NCBI RefSeq assembly: GCF_023299985.1
Contig: NZ_JALZVX010000080.1
Span: 1 to 43,881, forward strand
Source of the DNA: Lacinutrix sp.
GTDB lineage: Bacteria > Bacteroidota > Bacteroidia > Flavobacteriales > Flavobacteriaceae
Reading direction: 5' to 3'
DNA: 43,881 nt
The notes under the pieces are model-generated. The model saw nothing but the letters and a program-made list of their open reading frames with translations, was not told where the DNA came from and ran no database searches. The first letter of the stretch is position 1. Each line of letters opens with the position of its first letter. The position numbers were made by a program, and so were the translations under genes. Below are positions 28,723-38,478 of this stretch, one piece after another.

Positions 28723-28776
28723 ATACTTTTATTTTATTATACGAGCCTATTAATAAGAGTTAAGAAAATATAATAC

Positions 28777-30060
28777 ATGAAAATACAAGAACTTCACACT
28801 TTGTTTTTAAACTGTAATGGTGTTTCTACAGATACCAGAAAGGTATCTAAAGACAATATGTTTTTTGCACTAAAAGGAGACAACTTTAATGGCAACACAT
28901 TTGCAAATAAAGCCTTAGAAATAGGCGTCAAATATGTAATAATAGATGACGTTGAATTTAAAACTTCGGATAAAACAATTTTAGTAGAAAATGTCTTGGA
29001 AACATTACAAGCATTAGCATCGTATCACAGAAACCATTTAAAAATCCCAATAATAGCTTTAACTGGAAGTAATGGAAAAACAACTACTAAAGAATTAATA
29101 AACGTTGTGCTATCTAAAAAATATAACACAACAGCAACTATAGGTAATTTAAACAACCATATTGGAGTTCCATTAACGTTATTATCGATGTCTAGCGATA
29201 CAGAAATAGGTATTGTAGAAATGGGAGCCAATCATATTAAAGAAATTGAATTTCTATGTACTATTACTAAACCAGACTTTGGTTATATAACTAATTTTGG
29301 TAAAGCTCATTTAGAGGGTTTTGGTGGTGTTGAAGGCGTTATTAAAGGTAAAAGTGAGCTCTATCAATTTTTAACCAAAAATAACAAACATGTGTTCTTA
29401 AATGCTGATGATCCAATCCAAAAAGAAAAACTAAGTGCGTATATTAAAAAGTTTGGTTTTTCTGAAACTGATTCTAATTACATTAAAATTGAATTTATTC
29501 AAGCAAATCCGTTTGTTAAATTTAAAATTGAAGACGTAAATATAGAGTCGCAACTTATTGGGAAATATAACTTCACAAATCTATGCGCAGCATCAATAAT
29601 TGGCAAATATTTTAATATTAAATTGAATGACATAAAGAATGCTTTGGAAAATTATGCGCCAACAAACAATCGTTCTCAAATTATTAAAAAGGAATCTAAT
29701 AAAATTATTCTAGACGCTTATAATGCCAATCCAACAAGTATGAAGGCAGCTTTAGATCATTTTAGTAATTTAAAAGATGAACATAAAATAGCTTTTTTAG
29801 GTGATATGTTCGAATTAGGTAAAGATGCGAAGCAAGAGCATCAAACTATTTGCGAATTGACCAAGACACTATCAATTGATACCGTTTATTTAATTGGAGA
29901 AAATTTTTATAAAACTAAAAATAATGCAAATAAAATTAGGCAATTTGCATCTTTCAAATCTTTAAAAGAAAACTTTAGTTCTATTGAAACTAAAAATGCA
30001 ACATTACTAATTAAAGGCTCTCGTGGCATGGCCTTAGAACGCATATTAGATTTACTTTAA
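28777..30060 (+). CDS. murF: UDP-N-acetylmuramoyl-tripeptide--D-alanyl-D-alanine ligase
   Basis: STDTRKV, ALTGSNGKTTTKEL, DAYNANPTSMKAAL, GDMFELG. Confidence 0.94.
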   Translation: MKIQELHTLFLNCNGVSTDTRKVSKDNMFFALKGDNFNGNTFANKALEIGVKYVIIDDVEFKTSDKTILVENVLETLQALASYHRNHLKIPIIALTGSNGKTTTKELINVVLSKKYNTTATIGNLNNHIGVPLTLLSMSSDTEIGIVEMGANHIKEIEFLCTITKPDFGYITNFGKAHLEGFGGVEGVIKGKSELYQFLTKNNKHVFLNADDPIQKEKLSAYIKKFGFSETDSNYIKIEFIQANPFVKFKIEDVNIESQLIGKYNFTNLCAASIIGKYFNIKLNDIKNALENYAPTNNRSQIIKKESNKIILDAYNANPTSMKAALDHFSNLKDEHKIAFLGDMFELGKDAKQEHQTICELTKTLSIDTVYLIGENFYKTKNNANKIRQFASFKSLKENFSSIETKNATLLIKGSRGMALERILDLL

Positions 30061-30064
30061 AAAC

Positions 30065-30877
30065 CTATATCTTATCTAAAAAAGCTTTAAACATTTCTCT
30101 ATACTCTTTATAACCTTTTGTAGAGTCCCAAAGTGCTCTAGAACCATGAATACCTTCTTCTTTAGGTTTATAATGAAAAAGATTGTTTGTTTTCATCTTA
30201 CTTACTAGTGTTGTTAAGGCTTCCGTTTCTGAAAGAGAAGCTGTAACAAAAGTAGGTTTTGCTATGTCTTTTATCTCATTTTGAATACTCATACCTTTGT
30301 AGTATTCTCCTGGACTAAAAGCAGCAATGGCTTTAACTTTATTATTATTTTCACCTATTAACATCGCTAAAGTAGCAGAATAAGAACTTCCAACAAGTAC
30401 TATTTGCAAATTACCATTGTCTTTATAAACATAATCGATTGCAGCAATAATGTCTGGTTTAGCATCTATATAATCTGTATTTATTTTTTTTGCCTTTGCT
30501 AATTTAGCCGTTTCATTTACAACACTATTAACACCATTACCAGATCTTTGATCTATTGCCATAACACTATAACCATAACTATTTAAAAGTAATGCTGTGT
30601 CTTTATATTCTCCTCTACTATAACCAGCCTGGTGACATAGTAGAATAGTAATTGGGTTGTTTTCTACTTTATAAACGTCTGCTGTAATAGTTAAACCATC
30701 GTGAGATGGAAAAGTTATGGTTTCCTTAGACATTTGTTTATTCCCATTCTTAATACTCCCTTCTAAACTAGCCAGTTTTTCATCTATAACAGAAGACTTA
30801 TTATCAATAGTTTTTTTATCATTTTTACATGACATGATAATGAAGCATAAAGGCAATAAGAACAGTAGATTTTTCAT
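30065..30877 (-). CDS. alpha/beta hydrolase family lipoprotein
   Basis: lipobox CFIIMSCKND; ITILLCHQAGYSRGEYKD and VLVGSSYSATLA nucleophile motif. Confidence 0.8.
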   Translation of the reverse strand: MKNLLFLLPLCFIIMSCKNDKKTIDNKSSVIDEKLASLEGSIKNGNKQMSKETITFPSHDGLTITADVYKVENNPITILLCHQAGYSRGEYKDTALLLNSYGYSVMAIDQRSGNGVNSVVNETAKLAKAKKINTDYIDAKPDIIAAIDYVYKDNGNLQIVLVGSSYSATLAMLIGENNNKVKAIAAFSPGEYYKGMSIQNEIKDIAKPTFVTASLSETEALTTLVSKMKTNNLFHYKPKEEGIHGSRALWDSTKGYKEYREMFKAFLDKI

Positions 30878-30934
30878 TTTGTGATTTTATTTAAAGATAA
30901 TAAAAAATAAGCAACGTATGAAAATGATAGACAC

Positions 30935-30968
30935 AAAAAAAGCCTAATGAAATTTCATTAGGCTTTTT
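30935..30968 (-). terminator. intrinsic (bidirectional) terminator
   Basis: AAAAAAGCCTAATGAAATTTCATTAGGCTTTTTT near-perfect palindrome. Confidence 0.85.
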
Positions 30969-30978
30969 TAAATTTATG

Positions 30979-31053
30979 TGGGCGACAAGGGATTCGAACC
31001 CCTGACCCCTTGGGTGTAAACCAAGTGCTCTGAACCAACTGAGCTAGTCGCCC
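30979..31053 (-). tRNA. tRNA-Val (anticodon TAC), CCA not encoded
   Basis: GGGCGAC...GTCGCCC acceptor stem, CTTGG-TTTACAC-CCAAG anticodon arm, GGTTCGAATCC T-arm. Confidence 0.95.
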
Positions 31054-31117
31054 TTGTTATTAGGAGTGCAAATATACATGAGATTTTGATTACACAAAAG
31101 TTTTTTTGTAAAAATTT

Positions 31118-32335
31118 TTAAATAATTTCAGCAACTACGAAAGTACTTCCTCCAATAAAAATAACATCACGATTTTCAGCATTTTCTAAAGCCTTTTTAT
31201 GTGCTTCACTTACAGAGTTATAAGTGTTAGAAATCAAGCTGTTTGAATCGAAATATTCTTTAAGTTTGTATTGATCTAATCCTCTAGAAATATTTGGTTT
31301 GCAAAGATAATATTGAGCTTTAATTGGTAATAAATCTATAATAGAATCTAAATTCTTATCATTTACTACTCCGAAAACGATATGTAAATTACTATATTCT
31401 TCATTTTGAAGTTGATTCATTACTATTGCTAGTCCTTCTCTATTATGTGCTGTATCACATATAACTTTTGGACCCTCTTTTAATATTTGCCATCTGCCTA
31501 GTAAACCTGTATTATGAACTACTTTAAAAAACCCATTTATAATATTTTTTTCAGATATATGAAACCCTTTAAGTTGAATTTCTTTGAGCGTTTGAACTAC
31601 AGTTATAATATTTTTTTGTTGATAATTACCTATTAAATCGGTTTGGTATTTTTTTGTTTTAACTCTATCTGCGAAAATAATTTTTGTTCTACTATTCTTA
31701 ACTATATCTTTAAATATTTCTTTAGTTTCCTTTTGAGTTTCTCCTATTACAACTGGAATATTTGATTTTATTATTCCTCCTTTCTCTTTAGCTATTGACT
31801 GGAGAGTGTTTCCTAAAAACTGCGTATGATCTAATCCAATGTTAGTGATTACACAAACTTCTGGAGTTATAATATTAGTAGAATCTAATCTTCCTCCCAG
31901 ACCTACTTCAATAATAGCTATATCAACTTTTTGTTTTGAAAAATACTCGAAAGCTAAGCCAACAGTCATTTCAAAAAAGGATAATGAATTAGTCTGGAAA
32001 AAGTTTTTGTTTCGTTTTATAAACTGAATAACAAATTGCTTACTTATTTTTTTACCATTGATTTTTATACGTTCTCTATAGTCTTTTAAATGCGGAGAAG
32101 TGTACAGACCAACTTTGTATCCTTCTTCTTGCAGAATTGATGCTAGCATGTGACTAGTGGAACCTTTACCATTAGTTCCAGCTACATGTATTGATTTGAA
32201 TTTATTTTCGGGATTATTGAGATGATTAGCTAATAGAATAGTATTACTTAAATCTACCCTGTAAGCACTCTTACCTTGTTTTTGATACATTGGAAGTTGA
32301 GAAAACATCCAGTTTACAGTATCGTGATAAGTCAT
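31118..32335 (-). CDS. folC: folylpolyglutamate synthase/dihydrofolate synthase
   Basis: HVAGTNGKGSTSHMLASIL, VGLYTSPHL, EVGLGGRLDSTNI. Confidence 0.94.
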   Translation of the reverse strand: MTYHDTVNWMFSQLPMYQKQGKSAYRVDLSNTILLANHLNNPENKFKSIHVAGTNGKGSTSHMLASILQEEGYKVGLYTSPHLKDYRERIKINGKKISKQFVIQFIKRNKNFFQTNSLSFFEMTVGLAFEYFSKQKVDIAIIEVGLGGRLDSTNIITPEVCVITNIGLDHTQFLGNTLQSIAKEKGGIIKSNIPVVIGETQKETKEIFKDIVKNSRTKIIFADRVKTKKYQTDLIGNYQQKNIITVVQTLKEIQLKGFHISEKNIINGFFKVVHNTGLLGRWQILKEGPKVICDTAHNREGLAIVMNQLQNEEYSNLHIVFGVVNDKNLDSIIDLLPIKAQYYLCKPNISRGLDQYKLKEYFDSNSLISNTYNSVSEAHKKALENAENRDVIFIGGSTFVVAEII

Positions 32336-32337
32336 TA

Positions 32338-33216
32338 TTATTGTCCTAATTTGAAATCTATACTCACAAAACCTATTTGTCTTGTTGGCGCTTTAGAATC
32401 TGCTTTCCATTTATGAGATTTAGCAATTTTTATTGCAGTCTCTTCTAAACAAGCAGCAGTGTTTCTTGTTCCTTTTGTTCGCTCAGCCTTAACAACTTTA
32501 CCAGACCTATCAACTTCAATTTTAATAACGACTAATCCAGACTCATTACAATCCTGTACTGTTGTTTGAAAAGAAGGTTTTCCTCTTCCGTTTAAACCAT
32601 AACCAACTCCTCCATTACCTGTTCCTGCATCTCCAAAATAACTTGACGCATAAGGATTACCATCTAACTGACCTTTATCTCCTGGTTGATTATCGTCACC
32701 TTCACTTCCACTTGATTCTCCATTAGAATTATTCATTCCTCCCATCATGGCATCAATTTCCGCTTTTTTCTTTGCTTCTTCAGCTTTCTTTTTTGCTTCG
32801 GCTTCTGCTTTAGCTTTTGCCTTTTTTGCAGCTTCAATTTTCGCCTTTTCTTCGGCTTGCGCTTTAGCTTTTTTTACTGCTTCAGCTTTTTTTATTGCTA
32901 TAGTTTCTTCAGTGTCTTGGGTTAAAACATCTTCTTTTTCTTCTTGAGAAGCTGAAGCTTCTTCAGCTTTATCTGGTTCTGTTTGTGCTTCTTGAGGTGT
33001 TTTATTTATATTTAAATCTTTAGATTTTACTGGTTTATCTGGTTGTACATTACCACTTCCAACTGGTGAATTACCAAAATTTACTGCAACTCCATATTCT
33101 TCTGGTGGATCTTGATAACTCTGACCTATTACAAAACATAGCAGTATTAGAATAACAACTATTAATGTTGTTATTGCAGCTGAATTTTGTTCGTGTTTAG
33201 TTTTTAAGTATTTCAT
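32338..33216 (-). CDS. TonB-like energy transducer, TolA-like linker (paralog 1)
   Basis: single N-terminal TM, Lys/Ala/Glu-rich linker, C-terminal VVIKIEVDRSGKVVKAE domain. Confidence 0.8.
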   Translation of the reverse strand: MKYLKTKHEQNSAAITTLIVVILILLCFVIGQSYQDPPEEYGVAVNFGNSPVGSGNVQPDKPVKSKDLNINKTPQEAQTEPDKAEEASASQEEKEDVLTQDTEETIAIKKAEAVKKAKAQAEEKAKIEAAKKAKAKAEAEAKKKAEEAKKKAEIDAMMGGMNNSNGESSGSEGDDNQPGDKGQLDGNPYASSYFGDAGTGNGGVGYGLNGRGKPSFQTTVQDCNESGLVVIKIEVDRSGKVVKAERTKGTRNTAACLEETAIKIAKSHKWKADSKAPTRQIGFVSIDFKLGQ

Positions 33217-33247
33217 CTTAATTCCGCTTTTATACGTTTATATAGAT

Positions 33248-34414
33248 TTAATCAATTTTAATACTAAGTGGAAGATTAAAAGACACAGATGCTGGTCTTC
33301 CTTGTTGTTCTCCTGGTTTCATTTTAGGCAATAGCTTTACAACTCTTTTTGCTTCTGCTTCTAATTTAGCATCTGCTGCTTTTGCTCTAATTCCTACAAT
33401 TGTTCCGTTTTCGTTTATTGTAAAACGAATGTTTATTTTTTGAATGCCATTTAACCCAATATCTGAAGCTAAAATTTTATTGAAATTATTATTTAAGAAT
33501 TGTTTGATTTTATCATTCATACACTTTTTTCTCGCAACATTATTTCCAGATTCGCAACCTGGATATATTGGCGAATTCTCAATTAAAGCAAAAGAAACTG
33601 TTTCTCCACCACCTTGATTATTGTTTGCTGCTGAAGCTTTTGCTGCTGCTGCTTTATCCGAAGCTGCTTTTGCTGCGGCTGCCTTAGCTGCTGCAGCTTT
33701 TGCTGCTGCTGCTTTGTCTGATGCCGCTTTTTGTGCTTTTGCCTTAGCATCTGCTGCTGCTTTAGCTTTTGCATCTTTAGCTGCTTTATCGGCTTTAGCT
33801 TTTGCTACTGCTGCTACTTTTGCTGCTGCTGCTTTATCTGCTTTTTCTTTAGCGTCTTTTGCCTCTTTTGCTTCTCTTTCTTTTTTCTCTAATTTTTCTT
33901 TTACCTCTTTAGCTTCCTTCGCTTCCTTCGCTTCTTGAACTTCTTTTTCAGTTTTAATTTTTAAAGCCTCTTCTTCTTCTTGTGCTAATAATTTTTCTGC
34001 CGCAGCTTCAGCTTCAGCCTCTTTTGCTGCTTCTTCCTCAGCTGCTTCTACAGCCTCTGCCTCAGCTTTTTCTTCTGCTAATGCTTCTTCTGCTTGTTTT
34101 TCTTCCTCAGCTATTTCTTGAGCTGTTTCTTCTTCAACTATTTCTTCAGCGACTTCATCTTCTGCTGTTTCTTCTTCAACAACCTCTTCAGACTCTTCTG
34201 GTTCTGATTCTGTATCTTGAACATTTTCAGAATTATCAGGCTGAATATTATCGCTTACAAGATTTGCATCTCCAAAATTTATTGCAACTCCATATTCTTC
34301 TGGTAATTCTTGATAATCTTGACCTACTACAAAACAGAGCAAAACAAAAATAACTATTATTAAAGTTGTTATTTTTGCTGAATTTTTTTCGTGATTTGTT
34401 TCTAAGTATTTCAT
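33248..34414 (-). CDS. TonB-like energy transducer, long Ala/Lys/Glu-rich linker (paralog 2)
   Basis: N-terminus paralogous to 32338-33216; ENSPIYPGCES and INIRFTINENGTIVGIRAKA C-terminal TonB domain. Confidence 0.85.
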   Translation of the reverse strand: MKYLETNHEKNSAKITTLIIVIFVLLCFVVGQDYQELPEEYGVAINFGDANLVSDNIQPDNSENVQDTESEPEESEEVVEEETAEDEVAEEIVEEETAQEIAEEEKQAEEALAEEKAEAEAVEAAEEEAAKEAEAEAAAEKLLAQEEEEALKIKTEKEVQEAKEAKEAKEVKEKLEKKEREAKEAKDAKEKADKAAAAKVAAVAKAKADKAAKDAKAKAAADAKAKAQKAASDKAAAAKAAAAKAAAAKAASDKAAAAKASAANNNQGGGETVSFALIENSPIYPGCESGNNVARKKCMNDKIKQFLNNNFNKILASDIGLNGIQKINIRFTINENGTIVGIRAKAADAKLEAEAKRVVKLLPKMKPGEQQGRPASVSFNLPLSIKID

Positions 34415-34502
34415 GTAAATTATAGTTGTAGAACGTTTAGCTCTATAAAATGCTTTAAGTATGATATTTTAAATTATGACCAAAGTTAGATGAGACAATA
34501 TG

Positions 34503-34895
34503 TTACTGTGACTTTACTGCCAAAGATGACTTTATCTTATTTCTATTTGCAATGTCCATAATGTAAACGACATGTTTCATTTCTACATCTTGATCTGAAC
34601 GAATTGTAATTGATGGTGCTTCTTCATTTCCTAGTTTTGACATTAGTTCTGCTTCTAAAGCATCTTTAGAAACTTTTTTCATGTCTATATAATAATTGGT
34701 ATCCTTATCTACACTTACAGATATGTTTTTTGTCTGTGTGGTTTTACTTGTCGATTTTGGTAACAACAAATCTATAGCTTCGGCAGAAACTAGTGTTGAT
34801 GCAATCATAAAAAAGATAAGTAGTAGGAATACAATATCTGTCATTGAAGACATATTGAATTCTGGTGTTACTTTATTTCTTCCGCGTAAATTCAT
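34503..34895 (-). CDS. exbD: biopolymer transport protein ExbD/TolR
   Basis: FNMSSMTDIVFLLLIFFMIASTLV, DLLLPKS. Confidence 0.9.
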   Translation of the reverse strand: MNLRGRNKVTPEFNMSSMTDIVFLLLIFFMIASTLVSAEAIDLLLPKSTSKTTQTKNISVSVDKDTNYYIDMKKVSKDALEAELMSKLGNEEAPSITIRSDQDVEMKHVVYIMDIANRNKIKSSLAVKSQ

Positions 34896-34905
34896 GAATT
34901 AGTTT

Positions 34906-35607
34906 TTAAATTGGTTCGTTTAAAAGGTCTAAAAACTCTAACGAGTTTGCTTCCATTTTGTAAACTATTTTATCTGTTTTTACAACTATGTGGTTGTATG
35001 CAATATATGCAACGATACCTACTACTAGTCCTCCTACGGTTGTTGTCATTGCTGTATATAGACCATCTGCTAATGTTTTAATATCTATAGAACCACCAGA
35101 ATTTGCTATTTCGAATATAGACAGTATCATTCCAATAACTGTTCCAAGAAATCCAATCATTGGTGCTGCACCTGAAATTGTTGCTAATACACTTACGTTT
35201 TTTTCTAGACTATAAACTTCTAAACGTCCTGCATTTTGAATTGCTGTATTAATATCGTCTAAAGGTTTCCCTATTCTAGAAATACCTTTACTAATTAATC
35301 TTGATACAGGTGAGTTTGCTTGAGAACATAAATTTTGAGCGGAATCAATTTTTCCATCACTTACGTAATCTTTAATTTGATTCATAAAGTTTGAATCTAC
35401 TTTAGAAGCCTCTTTAATAGCAAGGAGTCTTTCAAAATAAATATATAATGCAATTACAAATAAAACAAATAACAGACCTATTATTACTATTCCTGCTGTT
35501 CCTCCAGTTGTTATTAATTCTATTATTGATAGTGTTTTTTCTCCTGTTTCTCCATCTAATAAAGCTTCTGTATCTTGAGCCGTTTCTTGTATAAAAGTGC
35601 TAATCAT
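34906..35607 (-). CDS. exbB: MotA/TolQ/ExbB proton channel family protein
   Basis: ATISGAAPMIGFLGTVIGMILSIFEIA, GLYTAMTTTVGGLVVGIVAYIAYN. Confidence 0.92.
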   Translation of the reverse strand: MISTFIQETAQDTEALLDGETGEKTLSIIELITTGGTAGIVIIGLLFVLFVIALYIYFERLLAIKEASKVDSNFMNQIKDYVSDGKIDSAQNLCSQANSPVSRLISKGISRIGKPLDDINTAIQNAGRLEVYSLEKNVSVLATISGAAPMIGFLGTVIGMILSIFEIANSGGSIDIKTLADGLYTAMTTTVGGLVVGIVAYIAYNHIVVKTDKIVYKMEANSLEFLDLLNEPI

Positions 35608-35657
35608 TTTGTGTGGTTTTATAAGTGTATAACGTTTTTGTTTTTAATTACGTATTT

Positions 35658-37085
35658 TTAAAATAGAGTTCTTGTAAATAGGAATACTAATGCTCCAGCT
35701 AAGAAACCTACTAATGCTAGCCAAGATATTTTTTTAAAGTACCAGAAAAAATCTATTTTTTCCATTCCCATTGCAACAACACCTGCTGCAGATCCAATAA
35801 TTAACATACTTCCTCCTGTACCTGCTGAATAAGCTATAAAGTGCCATAATTGGTCGTCCATAGATTCTGTAAACATACCTAAACTTGCTGCTACTAATGG
35901 TACATTGTCTATTACGGCAGATCCAACACCTAATAAAAGAACTACTAAATCTGACACTTCTGTTCCTGCCATTTCTGTTCCCATTAACGGTATACCCTCT
36001 TTTAAAGTAGATGCAAAACCAAATAATGTGCCTAAAGATTCTAAAGCTGCTACTGCCATTAAAATTCCCAAGAAAAAAAGTATACTTGGTAATTCTATTT
36101 TAGATAACGAGTGGTGTACTGGACTATGGTGTGCATTTGCTTCGCTAACTTCATCGTCTATTTCTGTTAGGCTAAATTTAGATGAACTGTAAATCTCTGC
36201 GAAAATTGCTACGATTCCTAAAGATAACATCATGCCAACGTAAGGCGGTAAATGTGTAACAACTTTGAAGATTGGTACAAATATTATTGCTCCTAAACCT
36301 AAATATAGCATAGTGCCACTAAAACGACTTTTAGGCTTCTTGTTTGTTTCTTCTTCAATATCTAAATTACCTTTGAAAGCAGGTAAAAATGACGCAATAA
36401 AAGCAGGTACAATCATACATACTAATGATGGTAAAAATAAATACCCAAATAAATATCCTGTAGATACTTTATTACCAATCCAAAGCATTGTAGTTGTAAC
36501 ATCTCCAATTGGAGAGAAAGCACCTCCTGCATTTGCGGCGATTATTATTAACCCTGCATACCAAATACGTACGTTTCTATCTTTAACAATTTTTTGAAGT
36601 ATTGATATTAAAACTATTGTTGCTGTTAAATTGTCTATAATAGCAGATAATACAAATGCTAAACCACAGAAAATCCATAAAATTTTAGATTTCTTTTTAG
36701 TTTTTATAAAGTTTTTTATTGTTGAGAACCCATCGAAATAGTCAATAATTTCTACAATAGTCATTGCTCCTAATAAAAACACTAAAATCTCAGCTGTTTT
36801 ACCTAAGTGATGCAATAAGGTTTCTTCCATTATGTGCATTCTTCCATGTACAATATCTCCAGCAGTATTAGTTGTGTCTTCTAAACCTAAAGAAGTATAA
36901 CCTTTAACCAAACCATGATTAGCCGAATCGAACCATTGTGTAAACGAGTCTAATCCTAAAGAAATTAATGCCCAACTAATAGCCATCATCACTAAAGCAG
37001 GAATTAATTTATCTATTTTAATACTGTGTTCTAAAGTAATGGCTAAATAACCAAATACAAATACAAGAATAATTACTGTTTCCAT
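35658..37085 (-). CDS. nhaD: sodium:proton antiporter NhaD
   Basis: multi-TM; FVLSAIIDNLTATIVLISIL, NAGGAFSPIGDVTTTMLWI, SAVIDNVPLVAASLGM. Confidence 0.9.
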   Translation of the reverse strand: METVIILVFVFGYLAITLEHSIKIDKLIPALVMMAISWALISLGLDSFTQWFDSANHGLVKGYTSLGLEDTTNTAGDIVHGRMHIMEETLLHHLGKTAEILVFLLGAMTIVEIIDYFDGFSTIKNFIKTKKKSKILWIFCGLAFVLSAIIDNLTATIVLISILQKIVKDRNVRIWYAGLIIIAANAGGAFSPIGDVTTTMLWIGNKVSTGYLFGYLFLPSLVCMIVPAFIASFLPAFKGNLDIEEETNKKPKSRFSGTMLYLGLGAIIFVPIFKVVTHLPPYVGMMLSLGIVAIFAEIYSSSKFSLTEIDDEVSEANAHHSPVHHSLSKIELPSILFFLGILMAVAALESLGTLFGFASTLKEGIPLMGTEMAGTEVSDLVVLLLGVGSAVIDNVPLVAASLGMFTESMDDQLWHFIAYSAGTGGSMLIIGSAAGVVAMGMEKIDFFWYFKKISWLALVGFLAGALVFLFTRTLF

Positions 37086-37101
37086 AGTTTACTATAAAGG
37101 T

Positions 37102-38328
37102 TTAAACAAGTTGAGTTAATGCAATTTCGAATGCTGTTTTACTAATTTCTGTTTTGCTTGGGTTTTTATTGTACGTATTTTGAATTGCTTTTTTTATAAT
37201 ACTTGATGTATCGTCAAATATGGCATCATCTGTCATTTGTACTTTACGTTCCATAAAATATGCGAATACTCTAGCCATACCACAGTTTGAAATAAAGTCT
37301 GGAATTAAACTTACTTTTTCGTCTGTAGACTCCATGATGCTTCCAAAGAAAATTTCCTTGTCTGCAAAAGGCACATTTGCTCCACATGATATAACCTCTA
37401 ATCCTGTATTAATCATCTGGCTAATTTGGTCTTGAGTTATTAATCGTGAAGCAGCACAAGGTGCAAATATTTCTGTTTGTAGTGACCAAATGCGCTCATT
37501 CATTTCTGAGAATGGAATCATGTTTTCTGTAGCGAGTGTATTGCCATCTTTTGTTAAGAAGAAATTTGTGATTTCATCAAAAGAAAAACCGTTTTCGTTA
37601 ATAACACCTCCTGATATATCAATAATTCCAACAATTTTAGCACCCATTTGAGCTAAGTAGTATGCTGCAGCAGATCCTACGTTTCCAAAACCTTGAACAA
37701 CTGCTCGCTTACCAACTACACTTCCTCCATAAATTTCGTAATAATGTTTTACTGCTTCGGCAACACCATAACCAGTAATCATATCTGCGATTGTATATTT
37801 TTTAGCAACGTTTGGAGAAAAACCTGGATTTTCAATAACTTTAATAACACCTTGACGTAATTGTCCTATTCTATTAATTTTATCAGCTTCTGTGGGTTTA
37901 AAATGTCCATTAAAAACACCTTCTTGAGGATGCCAAACTCCAGATTGTTCTGTAATTGGAATTACTTCGTGAATTTCATCTACATTTAAATCTCCTCCTG
38001 TTCCATAATAGCTTTTAAGTAATGGTGAAACAGCTTTATACCAACGCTCTAAAACTCCTTTTTTTCTTGGGTCTTTAGGATCAAAATTAATACCTGATTT
38101 TGCACCTCCAATTGCTGGTCCAGAAACAGTAAATTTAACTTCCATTGTTTTTGCTAGAGATAAAACCTCGTTCATGTCAAGACCTTTTCTCATTCTTGTT
38201 CCTCCTCCTGCAGCTCCTCCACGAAGTGAGTTTATTACTGTCCAACCTTCAGCTTCAGTCTCTGCATCTTTCCAATTAAAGATTATTTCTGGTTCTTTAT
38301 TTTCGTATTTTTTTAGTAGTTCTTTCAT
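37102..38328 (-). CDS. Glu/Leu/Phe/Val dehydrogenase
   Basis: GGAAGGGTRMRKGLD, GPAIGGAKSGINFDP, VVQGFGNVGSAAAYYLA. Confidence 0.92.
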   Translation of the reverse strand: MKELLKKYENKEPEIIFNWKDAETEAEGWTVINSLRGGAAGGGTRMRKGLDMNEVLSLAKTMEVKFTVSGPAIGGAKSGINFDPKDPRKKGVLERWYKAVSPLLKSYYGTGGDLNVDEIHEVIPITEQSGVWHPQEGVFNGHFKPTEADKINRIGQLRQGVIKVIENPGFSPNVAKKYTIADMITGYGVAEAVKHYYEIYGGSVVGKRAVVQGFGNVGSAAAYYLAQMGAKIVGIIDISGGVINENGFSFDEITNFFLTKDGNTLATENMIPFSEMNERIWSLQTEIFAPCAASRLITQDQISQMINTGLEVISCGANVPFADKEIFFGSIMESTDEKVSLIPDFISNCGMARVFAYFMERKVQMTDDAIFDDTSSIIKKAIQNTYNKNPSKTEISKTAFEIALTQLV

Positions 38329-38478
38329 TTAAAGTGTCTTGAATCTTATTTAACTTTTAATTATTTTTTATCTTTAATTTAAGCTAAGCGTAGCTAAAGT
38401 TGATTCATTTTGAAAGTTTTATATTAGTTTAACAAATATAAAAAACTAAAGGTGCTTAATGTTAAAATTTTCGTTTTT

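Noticed and set aside
33621-33938. Plus-strand 105-aa Ala/Phe/Ser-rich ORF
   Set aside because: Antisense shadow of the Ala/Lys/Glu repeat linker of the TonB paralog; no independent coding evidence. The same applies to 33982-34353, 33583-33774 and 32747-32947.
36265-36597. Plus-strand 110-aa ORF within nhaD
   Set aside because: Antisense to conserved NhaD transmembrane segments.
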